This document shows, in pieces, positions 1 to 7,363 of a stretch of DNA of 10,105 nt. Position 1 is the stretch's first letter, and each line of letters opens with the position of its first letter. The notes under the pieces were generated by a model. It searched no databases, was not told where the DNA came from, and saw nothing but the letters and a program-made list of their open reading frames with translations. The translations under genes and the position numbers were made by a program. The stretch comes from Prevotella sp. (GTDB lineage: Bacteria > Bacteroidota > Bacteroidia > Bacteroidales > Bacteroidaceae): contig JAFPAS010000293.1 in the NCBI GenBank assembly GCA_017424205.1, positions 1 through 10,105 on the forward strand, given 5' to 3'.

Positions 1-39
1 CTGCTGCAGTTCTTGTTCTGTATATTGCTTGTTCTCCAT
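1..39 (-). CDS. N-terminus of an unidentified protein (partial)
   Basis: Reading leftward from an ATG at 39-37, thirteen codons are open to the window edge and give MENKQYTEQELQQ. The start follows an A-rich leader (CGAAAATAAA before ATG), as is usual in Bacteroidetes. The residues are hydrophilic with no signal peptide or membrane segment, so the N-terminus looks cytoplasmic. The fragment is too short to assign a family. It lies downstream of the cytidylyltransferase gene on the same strand, but a 515-base repeat-rich spacer with its own promoter-like site separates them, so it is probably not in the same operon. That a gene starts here is inferred from the context, not proven. Confidence 0.5.
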   Translation of the reverse strand, partial: MENKQYTEQELQQ

Positions 40-51
40 TTTATTTTCGTT

Positions 52-71
52 TAGTTGACAAGTTGACGAGT
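52..71. repeat. 20-bp direct repeat, left copy
   Basis: TAGTTGACAAGTTGACGAGT matches 254-273 at 19 of 20 positions in the same orientation. The two copies bracket the dispersed element at 120-231. The unit itself contains a GTTGAC/GACAAG-type iteration. Confidence 0.6.
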
Positions 72-119
72 AAACAAGTTTCGGATGTTAAGAAGATATA
101 GGAAGTTACAGGAAGATAT

Positions 120-231
120 GCCGCTTTCAGCGGCGAAGATAGAAGACGATACTTTGGCAAGCAGGGGTTCTGCATCAAAACTAATGTCATCTATCTCCTT
201 CTACCTCCTTCTATCTTCATCTATCTTCATG
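120..231 (-). repeat. Dispersed intergenic repeat, copy A
   Basis: Read on the minus strand, this stretch carries GAAGATAG/GAAGGAGGTAG iterations, then GATGACATTAGTTTTGATGCAG, then CTTGCCAAAGTATCGTC, then CTATCTTCG and a terminal hairpin. The hairpin at 120-134 is a perfect GCCGCT-TTC-AGCGGC stem-loop. About 84 bases match copy B (8054-8139, opposite orientation) with roughly six differences by eye. No terminal inverted repeats or open frame of plausible coding character were seen, so it is a non-coding dispersed repeat and not an insertion sequence. Confidence 0.75.
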
Positions 232-253
232 TTTGAATAAGCCATAAATCATA

Positions 254-273
254 TAGTTGACAAGTAGACGAGT
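254..273. repeat. 20-bp direct repeat, right copy
   Basis: TAGTTGACAAGTAGACGAGT differs from 52-71 at one position. Between copy A and the next promoter (274-409) nothing else with gene-like or repeat structure was recognised. Confidence 0.6.
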
Positions 274-409
274 TGGGGTGTGTAAGTTGAACTGTGTCAA
301 GGCCATTTTCCTTATTATATTACCTTCTATTGACTATATCGGGAGTCAATAGCTGCTTGGGAGTTTCCGTGTAATCAAATGTATGCATACCTTATCTTAT
401 TTGTCGTTG

Positions 410-417
410 CAAAGTTA
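410..417 (-). promoter_or_regulatory. Leftward promoter -7 element (TAACTTTG)
   Basis: On the minus strand this reads TAACTTTG, an exact match to the Bacteroidetes TAnnTTTG -7 consensus, followed by CAACGAC. The -33 region (around 437-440) is only T-rich, so the promoter is not ideal. A transcript would start near 400 and run toward the gene at 39, leaving a leader of about 360 bases that includes copy A of the repeat. The TGATGCAG boxes lie directly upstream and overlap the -33 region. Confidence 0.5.
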
Positions 418-425
418 ATGTTTTT

Positions 426-494
426 CTGCATCATAAAAGAAAAATCTGCATCATTTTTATTGTTTTTGATGCAGATTCTGAATATTTGATGCAG
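426..494. promoter_or_regulatory. Four-box inverted array (CTGCATCA x2 / TGATGCAG x2)
   Basis: Four exact 8-bp boxes occur: CTGCATCA at 426-433 and 446-453, and its reverse complement TGATGCAG at 467-474 and 487-494. Start-to-start spacing is 20, 21 and 20 bp, about two helical turns each. The inner pair extends to an 11-bp perfect inverted repeat (AATCTGCATCA 443-453, TGATGCAGATT 467-477). Even phasing beside a promoter suggests an operator for an oligomeric DNA-binding protein. The same motif occurs in the dispersed repeat (near 170-180 and 8080-8089), so a repeat-derived origin is also possible. Confidence 0.5.
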
Positions 495-554
495 ATTAGG
501 TGTCCTTAAATCTATATGCTTCCTTGAAAAACTCATAACCTGATTATTCATTCT

Positions 555-1244
555 TCATTTACCTCCCAGCATGCGTTCCGCAAACTCCAGATCCTCCTTA
601 TACGTTATCTTTATGTTGCTGGTGTCGCCCTCCACCACACGGATGCGCGTGTCAGGCAGATAGCGGAACACAACTGAGCAGTCGTCAGTCGGCATAAACT
701 CAGGGTCTTGCAGTGCCAGGTCGAACGCACGGCGTATCACACTGCGGCGGAATCCCTGCGGAGTCTGCACATTACGCAGACGGCTGCGTTGCGGAATACG
801 GCATATATTGCCCTGCTCATCCACCTCAATTATTGTATCCGTAGACGGCACAGCCACATCCACAGCATCATAGCTGTCAAGCGCATCGAGGCAGTCATCA
901 ATGATACGCTGCGACACAAGCGGACGCACGCAGTCATGAAACAGAAGCCGGTCGTCGTCGTCATGATACGCTGCCAGCGCTGCCAGCGAAGAGTGATAAC
1001 GCTCCTTGCCGCCGCACAGCACATGCTTCACTTTTTCGTATGCGTTGCGAGCTATCATCTCGCGCATATCATCTACATAGTCCACACGCGTAACAATAGC
1101 AATTTCGTCTATACGGCTGTTACGATGAAAAGCCTCTATCGTATGTTCGATAACCATTTTTCCTGCTACAGTCAGAAACTGTTTCGGCCGTTCACCGCCC
1201 AGACGCGTACCTGAACCTCCTGCAAGTATTATCGCTACATTCAT
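555..1244 (-). CDS. IspD/TarI-family CTP-dependent sugar-alcohol-phosphate cytidylyltransferase
   Basis: The 229-residue length is normal for the family. Members transfer CMP from CTP to an alcohol phosphate: methylerythritol 4-phosphate in IspD (isoprenoid synthesis) or ribitol 5-phosphate in TarI/Acs1 (surface polymers). Visible signatures are the nucleotide loop LAGGSGTRLGGERPKQF (7-23; R14 and K21 match the E. coli R20/K27 pair), HDCVRP (103-108), QTPQGF (160-165), TDDCS (186-190) and VEGDTSNIKIT (204-214; K212 matches K213). The protein is cytosolic. Several stretches (GGKERYHSSLAAL, YDAVDVAVPSTDTIIEV) recall TarI/Acs1-type ribitol-phosphate enzymes more than classical Bacteroides IspD, so the substrate is left open. 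The ATG at 1244 follows AAAACTTAAGAAT. The gene has its own promoter and no operon partner in the window. Confidence 0.9.
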   Translation of the reverse strand: MNVAIILAGGSGTRLGGERPKQFLTVAGKMVIEHTIEAFHRNSRIDEIAIVTRVDYVDDMREMIARNAYEKVKHVLCGGKERYHSSLAALAAYHDDDDRLLFHDCVRPLVSQRIIDDCLDALDSYDAVDVAVPSTDTIIEVDEQGNICRIPQRSRLRNVQTPQGFRRSVIRRAFDLALQDPEFMPTDDCSVVFRYLPDTRIRVVEGDTSNIKITYKEDLEFAERMLGGK

Positions 1245-1260
1245 ATTCTTAAGTTTTTAT

Positions 1261-1286
1261 GCATGACAGCCAGCAGGCAGTCATGC
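1261..1286 (-). promoter_or_regulatory. 5'-UTR stem-loop of the cytidylyltransferase mRNA
   Basis: The arms GCATGAC (1261-1267) and GTCATGC (1280-1286) are perfectly complementary. Inside them a second GCC/GGC stem (1269-1271 with 1276-1278) closes a four-base loop, with one mismatched pair between the stems. The hairpin sits within a few bases of the predicted transcript start and ends 16 bases before the ATG. It could stabilise the mRNA 5' end or affect initiation; neither is shown. Confidence 0.5.
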
Positions 1287-1298
1287 TGTTTCTGGTTA

Positions 1299-1328
1299 CA
1301 AAGATAATGATTTTTATTGATTTGGCAA
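1299..1328 (-). promoter_or_regulatory. Promoter of the cytidylyltransferase gene
   Basis: On the minus strand there is TTG (1328-1326), a 19-base spacer, and TATCTTTG (1306-1299). This matches the Bacteroidetes sigma-ABfr pattern TTG-N19/20-TAnnTTTG. Transcription should start near 1290, giving a leader of about 50 bases that contains the stem-loop. Confidence 0.75.
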
Positions 1329-1748
1329 TAAAAAACACAAAATAACATCAAAAAGATTTTCGGCCTGCACCATCTTGCCTATAAGCCTGACACACCCGCA
1401 CACACCGTGCCGTCAGCCTCATCTGTCTGCATGGTCGTGCAAGACGCTATCTTTCAGCATGCTAAATACTGCTTCTTATAATACCAAACGTAGTGTCTTG
1501 CATGCCCAAAAGCTGCCTTTCAGAAAATAGCCTTACAAGCATGCTTTTTCACAAATTTCTCAATCATTTCCGACAAAGATTTCAGCCATGCTACTGACAT
1601 ATTTTTCTGCATTATCTTTTTGCTTGAAATTGTCATCTTGCTGTCACTTTGCCGTTTTCCTTAAGTTTGCGGAAAAATCAATTTTTATCATAAAATGTGA
1701 ATATTTTTGTATAATTTTGGTTAATTTACGTTTATTTTTCACAAAACA
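1329..1748. other. Divergent spacer, no gene recognised
   Basis: No convincing coding region, tRNA or terminator was found. The left part (about 1361-1450) is visibly more GC-rich than the rest. A 14-bp stem allowing two G-U pairs joins 1436-1449 with 1491-1504. Palindromes AGCATGCT (1457-1464) and AAGCATGCTT (1537-1546) occur. From about 1590 the sequence becomes very A/T-rich up to the promoter. Confidence 0.5.
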
Positions 1749-1756
1749 GGGGGGGG
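1749..1756. repeat. G8 homopolymer tract upstream of a promoter
   Basis: Eight consecutive G occur in an A/T-rich setting, six bases before the -33 TTG of the promoter for the large surface protein. Runs of this length are classic sites of slipped-strand mispairing, so the distance or geometry of anything binding upstream of the promoter could vary. No such activator site was identified. Confidence 0.7.
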
Positions 1757-1762
1757 TAAAAA

Positions 1763-1791
1763 TTGTGTTATTGAATATTTATATACCTTTG
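1763..1791 (+). promoter_or_regulatory. Promoter of the large Ig-like surface protein
   Basis: TTG (1763-1765), an 18-base spacer and TACCTTTG (1784-1791) match the Bacteroidetes consensus apart from a slightly short spacer. The transcript should start near 1797, leaving a leader of about 220 bases before the coding start. Confidence 0.7.
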
Positions 1792-2016
1792 CAAACAAAT
1801 GCGTTATTATTTCATAATAACTAACGCTTCACATGCATTTTGCAATCACTAACTTATAAAACAAGACATACTTTCAAAGCAACCAAAAGTAAAAAAATGA
1901 ACACGCCAGTGGTTTCAGATATGCTCGCATATTCTGTAATCATTGCCAGCATGTATTTTACTATACAAACAGCTATACAAGTCAAACAATAGGAATACAA
2001 TTAACTATCATAATTT
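1792..2016 (+). promoter_or_regulatory. Long 5' leader with hairpin and short ORF
   Basis: A hairpin at 1801-1827 lies at the predicted 5' end: GCGTTA pairs with TAACGC, and TTAT with ATAA around a TTC loop, with a bulge. A 31-codon reading frame runs from ATG 1897 (preceded by seven A) to TAG 1992. Its product has a hydrophobic middle (LAYSVIIASMYF). It is in the same frame as the large gene but three in-frame stops separate them. Whether it is translated is unknown. Confidence 0.35.
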
Positions 2017-5000
2017 ATGCATTTACTATACGAAAAGTGTATGGAGAGAGGAGAGTCCATACACCACAAACTATTTAAGTTTTTCATGATGCCAATGCTG
2101 ATGATAATCATCGGTATAGGACAGGTGTGGGGAGAAACGACTGTGTCCGTTACAGGCTCGAAATTCTCTTTTTCAAACAAGCAGGATTCGTACTATACAA
2201 TTACCAATGACGAATTTACCAATGTCGCAACTATAAAGGTTGCTGGTAAAAGTAGTTATGTCGCACAGATAAGTAATAACAAGAGTTTCATAATAACACC
2301 AGCCTCTGGTGTTACCATTACTAATATTGTTATCAACTGGACAAAAAAAGATAAATGTCCATATAAAAAAGCTGATGCTTTGATTGTTGATAATGGTTCA
2401 TGCACAACATCAGAAACCGAGGTAAATACAATATGGGAAGGTTCTGTATCAGAAGGAACTCCGTTGACCTTTACTAACAAAAGCGGTAACACCATAGAGT
2501 TTAATGCTATCTCTATCACTTACACCACTGGTCCAGTCAAGACTGTGCCAGCTCTTACTCTTACGGGAACCCCAACTTTATTAAAGGAGGGCGGAACGGC
2601 TAAGTTAACCACAACATCTGATGTGGGGGAACTGTCATACACATACACCAGCAGCAACGAGTCTGTGGCAACGGTCGATGATAACGGTTTAGTATCTGCC
2701 GTTGGCGATGGCAGCGCAACAATCACAGTGAAATCAAAAGAGACACCCGATTATGCCTCTGCCACTGCAACATGGGATGTAACAGTAGATGTCACACCAC
2801 CAACATTCAGCTGGGTTGCGCCCAAGAAGGGCGAGAACTCTATTACGCTTATAGCAGACGAGCCAATCACACTGGCTAATTATAGCGATCGAACAGATAT
2901 AGCATGTCTTAATGACGGAGGAAACGAGAAATATCCATCTGAAGAACCTGTAATAGGCGACGACAAGAAAACCGTGACTATTACTTTCAACACCACATTC
3001 ACTGAAGGCACACAATATTCATTTACACTTAATACTACAGCCTTTACTGATAATGCAGGAAACCAAAACAAACTCCTTACCAAGGAGTTTATTGTAACAA
3101 AGCCTGAGCCTACTATTAAAGTCTCAGATATCGAAGTAACTGTTGGCTCATCAGTCGCGCCAAAAGTACAATACGACGGTGACGGCACAGCAACATACAG
3201 CGGATATGAAAGTATCGCAACATTTGCAGACGGCAAGTTCACAGGTACAAAAATAGGAAGTGCAACCGTGACAGTAAATTTCAGCGAGACAGAAAACTAC
3301 AAGGCTGCAACAGAAACATTCACTCTGACAGTGACAAAGAAAGACGCTGGTGTTGCTAATCACTGGGACTTCACCACTTGGGCAGAAGAAGACATAGACA
3401 AAATTGAGGATGAAGAGAAATGGAAAGACTCCGACTCTTCCGAAGAAGTCGAAACTCCGCCTTTCACATACAGCAGCGAGTTGAAGAATGCAACTCTGGA
3501 CTTCCTGAACACAGAGGGGCTGTTGTTCACTGCTTCTTCAAGCCGCCTCACGATAAACGCTGTGACAGACGGCAATGGCTACATCCGTCTGCATAACAAT
3601 GCGGCTAAAATAGCCCTGCCAGCACTGAAGCAAGGACAGGTTATCACACTCTTCACACAGAGCACTAACTCTTCTGCACGTGGTCTTGTGCCTACAGACG
3701 AATGCAAAGCATACGTAGAATTGGTTTCGCCAAGCGCTACAGGCTATGGCGCATTCCAGTCACAGTATCGTGTGACTGCCGAGGGCGCAGGCAAGAACAT
3801 ATCATTCCATTCGTCAGAGAACGGCATCTATGTCAAGAGGATTGAGGTTTCACTGTCTCTCTACGACCCTGGACTGAAGTTTGTTGATGCCGGAGGCAAT
3901 ACAGTGACAGAGGTTACTGCCAACATCAGCGACTCTGAATCGTTCGTAGAGCCACGTCTGACATGGTCACCTGACGCACAAGGTCTCAGCATCACCTATC
4001 GTTCAAGCAATACGGCAGTGGCTACAGTCGATGCACAGACAGGTACTGTGACATTCACATCTGCTGCAACAGCCGGCGGATCAGTTGTGATTTATGCCAC
4101 ATCAGCAGCAACTGATGCGTACAACGAGACTACTACATCATACACCATCAACTTCAAGGTCACTACTTCAATCAAGTTTGAAGTCACCAATGTCACCGGA
4201 TACCTGAACGTAGGTTTCGTTGAGCCTCAGCCAGTGCTGTCGCCAGCCGGACTTAACGTTGTGAAGTACACAAGCAGCAACCCTGAGGTTGCCACAGTCA
4301 TTGAGAACACTGGTGAGGTGACGTTTATCAGCACTGGCACAGTGAAAATCACTGCGTCAGTAACAGAGGATGAGCACTACACTGGTTCTTCTGACTCATA
4401 CACCATCACAGTTATGGATAATATTGCCCCTGGCGCTACAGCTGCAACATACCACATAGATAATCTGCCAGCAGTAAACGGCAACACAGGTAACGTGTTC
4501 AGCTTCACTGGCGAGGGAATGATAGTCGGTGGTCTGAACATCACATACATGCCGGGAACAGAAATGACCTTCGGCAGATACGAGGCAGACCATGCGGCAG
4601 ACTGGACAGTAGACAGCAATATGGAGATTGCACTGAAGAAGAATGGCAATAATGCTCCAGTAGAAGGCATCACGGAAGACAATCTGCTCCCTACTGGCGG
4701 CGGATACTTCGCCTTAGAGCCAGTCGTAAGCGGCTTGCTGGCTCTTGATATGACATACTTCAAGGACGAGCAGGTGGTTATTGTTGACAAGGTGACTAAG
4801 CAAATACACGAGGCATACACATACACCAGCAACGAGGAAGATGCCCCAAATCAGGTAAAAGAGAACCATGAGTTCGATATTCCGCTGCAGCCTGGACATA
4901 CATATTATATATATAACCGTGGTGCGCGCTCTGCTAACGGCAGGTATGACAGCACAGCAAGCAGCAATGGTCTGCAGATGAAGGCCATATCATATACTCC

Positions 5001-7344
5001 AGTATTCGTCGGAGCGGTCAGCCACGCTGCACCAGCTAAAAACACCTTCAGCTTCACAGGCAAGGCTTACTATGAGGGAACAGCAACTGTGCCATCGCTG
5101 GCTGCTGCAAGTCACAAGAACGACGTGATAGAATACAGCACGACAAACAACCTGCTTTCGATGTCGGCAGAGACTGGAGAGTTTGTCATCTCTGACGCTG
5201 TAGTAGACAGAACAGACGTGGTGGAAGCCACTATTACTGCTACAATGACAACAACGTCAACACATGGCGGCGAGAAGCACAACCATAAAGCGACCGCGAC
5301 GTGTAAAGTAAACTACCAGCGTTCTGCACTGAAATTCTCTGCCGCCTCTGTTGCACTGTATATAACAGACGGTTTCACCGCCGACCAGATAACAGAGCCT
5401 ACGCTGAACTTCATAAACAAGGAAGGCGCAGAGATATATTCTACAGGCGGAAACTTCAAAGTTGACGCTGTTACTGGCGATGTGACAGAGATAGTAAATA
5501 GCGCAAACGATGTTGTCACTGCAACATTGACAGGCGACCTGCTGAAATACTATACAGCTACTGCGTCATACAATCTCAATGTCATGGCTGCTGCGCCAAT
5601 CAAGATTAACGAGGCAGAGATAGAACTTATTGCGGGAACAGGCGGATACAACCTCATTGAGAACAAGATTTTCGAGGTGACGAATAGTAAAATCTATGCT
5701 ACGGATGATGCAGACAAGAACACTTGGGGCAGTGCAAGTAGAGACACAAGAGCGACAAAGTTCTTCGTAAATCCAACAAGTGTTGTTGATGGACTTCTTA
5801 ACGGTTCTCAATCGCCAAACATCGCATCAATAAATAAGGCCATGGGTATTGACGCCAAGACTGTAGGCACAGCTATAGTATATCTGAACATGAAGGAAAC
5901 TACAGACGGCAAAAATACATACAACGCTACTCCGATTAAGATAACCGTTCACGTACTGCCACGCCCATTCGATGAGACAAAGGCGACACTGCGTGTGTGG
6001 GACTTCACTAAGGGCGTTGACGCTTCGAAACTGAACGACGGTCTTTGGACTACAGACAACGTAACTGGAATAACAACCACTAAGGGGTTAGATGCCAACG
6101 ACGACAGTAAACATTTTACATATAAAGATTACGGACTGACAGAATATCCGCTTTACCTGAACACATATCACCAGAACAGTGGTAACGACAGCGAGGGTAA
6201 GGTTTCTGACATCTCTGTCAACGAACCAACCAGCCTCAGCGATGTTCCTGGCATAACGCCAATACCAGGAAAAGACACCAACCTACCATCAGAGAATGGC
6301 GGCACGACATATAAGGGAATAAAACTCCACGGCAAAGCGTCATTCATGAAGATTGACGGCATTCTCGACGGCATGAACATCATCATGCACATGGACAACG
6401 CAAATTCTGGTAGCGTGCAGGATGCTTCTGGAGCAAGCAGTTCCGGACTGCATGTTTTCCCTAATAATTATAAAGACCCGCAAGATCCCGATGGCACAAT
6501 GTACAACCTGAACAGATTGACAAATGTGTTTACCTACACACCTGGCGGTGAAGGTTATAAAGCAGTTGAGCCTGAAGGAAATGTAGTCATAACAAACATC
6601 GTAGCAGGCTATCCTGCAGCGACAGGACTGCTGAACACGGGCAACGGTGCGAAGCCTTCAAGCGACGGAGAGACCGTGACACGTACTGCCGGATATGCTA
6701 CAATGATTAGCCCGTATAACATCGACATGAGCGGACAGAAGGCTGTGAAGGCGTATATCTGCACATACTACGGATATGCAAACAACCAGGTACACATGAA
6801 GCAGATTAGACATATTCCTGCTAACACACCTGTCATGCTGAAGGGATATGCACGCGACATGTATGTGCTCTACATCTCAGAAGGCAACAAGCCTGTTGAC
6901 CACGGAATAGACCAGTCTGTATTCGAGCAGAACCGACTCGTGGGAGCACTGACACCGACAATGGTTAATATTACAGAGGAGGTTGTAGGCACAGATGGTG
7001 CGAAGGTGACATACTACAACTTCGGTCTGAACGGACATCAGTGGACTAAGTATACACGAAGCGGCGTACTGGGTGAAGGACGTGCTTATCTGCGACTGAC
7101 AGAGGATGAGTATGCCGACCTTAAGGCTGCCAGCGTATCAGGTTCATCGTCTGCATCGCGTACAACAATCGTATTCGAGGATTTGGATGACGAAGAGGAC
7201 AACAACACAACAACCGGTATAGAGAACATAGCAAGACCTTCTGCTGGCGACGGCTACTTCTACACACTGAATGGTGTGAGAGTGGACAAGCCTACAAAGA
7301 AAGGCATATACATCTATAACGGAAAGAAAATTGTTATACGCTAA
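2017..7344 (+). CDS. Large secreted multi-domain Ig-like surface protein
   Basis: The product has 1775 residues and no enzyme motif; it is probably an exported adhesin or carbohydrate-binding protein. A signal peptide covers about residues 9-40 (basic HHKLFK, hydrophobic FFMMPMLMIIIGIG, then QVWGE). ATG 2017 is used here, but ATG 2041 (residue 9) is equally plausible. Domains by eye: an unassigned region 42-170; a Big_2-like Ig fold 178-257 (TSSNESVATVDDNGLVSAVGDG); a Big_5/SbsA-like domain 260-362; another Ig-like domain 365-441; a WDFTTW beta module 449-612; Ig-like domains 618-714 and 716-799; an unassigned region 800-1000; weaker Ig-like repeats 1000-1195; a second WDF module (VWDFTKG, 1327-1333) to about 1530; a GYATMISPY ... 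PANTPVMLKG module 1559-1610. The C-terminus (TGIENI to KKIVIR, 1733-1775) resembles Bacteroidetes sorting or anchoring tails, possibly type IX. It is the first gene of a two-gene unit. Confidence 0.85.
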   Translation: MHLLYEKCMERGESIHHKLFKFFMMPMLMIIIGIGQVWGETTVSVTGSKFSFSNKQDSYYTITNDEFTNVATIKVAGKSSYVAQISNNKSFIITPASGVTITNIVINWTKKDKCPYKKADALIVDNGSCTTSETEVNTIWEGSVSEGTPLTFTNKSGNTIEFNAISITYTTGPVKTVPALTLTGTPTLLKEGGTAKLTTTSDVGELSYTYTSSNESVATVDDNGLVSAVGDGSATITVKSKETPDYASATATWDVTVDVTPPTFSWVAPKKGENSITLIADEPITLANYSDRTDIACLNDGGNEKYPSEEPVIGDDKKTVTITFNTTFTEGTQYSFTLNTTAFTDNAGNQNKLLTKEFIVTKPEPTIKVSDIEVTVGSSVAPKVQYDGDGTATYSGYESIATFADGKFTGTKIGSATVTVNFSETENYKAATETFTLTVTKKDAGVANHWDFTTWAEEDIDKIEDEEKWKDSDSSEEVETPPFTYSSELKNATLDFLNTEGLLFTASSSRLTINAVTDGNGYIRLHNNAAKIALPALKQGQVITLFTQSTNSSARGLVPTDECKAYVELVSPSATGYGAFQSQYRVTAEGAGKNISFHSSENGIYVKRIEVSLSLYDPGLKFVDAGGNTVTEVTANISDSESFVEPRLTWSPDAQGLSITYRSSNTAVATVDAQTGTVTFTSAATAGGSVVIYATSAATDAYNETTTSYTINFKVTTSIKFEVTNVTGYLNVGFVEPQPVLSPAGLNVVKYTSSNPEVATVIENTGEVTFISTGTVKITASVTEDEHYTGSSDSYTITVMDNIAPGATAATYHIDNLPAVNGNTGNVFSFTGEGMIVGGLNITYMPGTEMTFGRYEADHAADWTVDSNMEIALKKNGNNAPVEGITEDNLLPTGGGYFALEPVVSGLLALDMTYFKDEQVVIVDKVTKQIHEAYTYTSNEEDAPNQVKENHEFDIPLQPGHTYYIYNRGARSANGRYDSTASSNGLQMKAISYTPVFVGAVSHAAPAKNTFSFTGKAYYEGTATVPSLAAASHKNDVIEYSTTNNLLSMSAETGEFVISDAVVDRTDVVEATITATMTTTSTHGGEKHNHKATATCKVNYQRSALKFSAASVALYITDGFTADQITEPTLNFINKEGAEIYSTGGNFKVDAVTGDVTEIVNSANDVVTATLTGDLLKYYTATASYNLNVMAAAPIKINEAEIELIAGTGGYNLIENKIFEVTNSKIYATDDADKNTWGSASRDTRATKFFVNPTSVVDGLLNGSQSPNIASINKAMGIDAKTVGTAIVYLNMKETTDGKNTYNATPIKITVHVLPRPFDETKATLRVWDFTKGVDASKLNDGLWTTDNVTGITTTKGLDANDDSKHFTYKDYGLTEYPLYLNTYHQNSGNDSEGKVSDISVNEPTSLSDVPGITPIPGKDTNLPSENGGTTYKGIKLHGKASFMKIDGILDGMNIIMHMDNANSGSVQDASGASSSGLHVFPNNYKDPQDPDGTMYNLNRLTNVFTYTPGGEGYKAVEPEGNVVITNIVAGYPAATGLLNTGNGAKPSSDGETVTRTAGYATMISPYNIDMSGQKAVKAYICTYYGYANNQVHMKQIRHIPANTPVMLKGYARDMYVLYISEGNKPVDHGIDQSVFEQNRLVGALTPTMVNITEEVVGTDGAKVTYYNFGLNGHQWTKYTRSGVLGEGRAYLRLTEDEYADLKAASVSGSSSASRTTIVFEDLDDEEDNNTTTGIENIARPSAGDGYFYTLNGVRVDKPTKKGIYIYNGKKIVIR

Positions 7345-7363
7345 TTTGATGGAGGACTGTGAA

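Noticed and set aside
176..183. TAGTTTTG on the minus strand as a second leftward promoter
   Set aside because: It fits TAnnTTTG but has no TTG at 19-21 bases upstream, lies inside the repeat, and the equivalent position in copy B lost the TA.
708..1214. 168-codon open frame opposite the cytidylyltransferase gene
   Set aside because: The minus-strand frame has clear catalytic motifs across its whole length; the plus-strand product is His/Cys-rich with no recognisable domain, as expected for a shadow frame.
1588..1824. 78-codon open frame in the divergent spacer
   Set aside because: It is A/T-rich and Phe/Leu-rich, has no family motif, and overlaps the G8 tract, the promoter and the predicted transcript start of the surface-protein gene.
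3120..4400. Minus-strand open frames within the surface-protein gene
   Set aside because: The plus-strand frame is continuous with consistent Ig-like domain patterns; the reverse frames are short and low-complexity.
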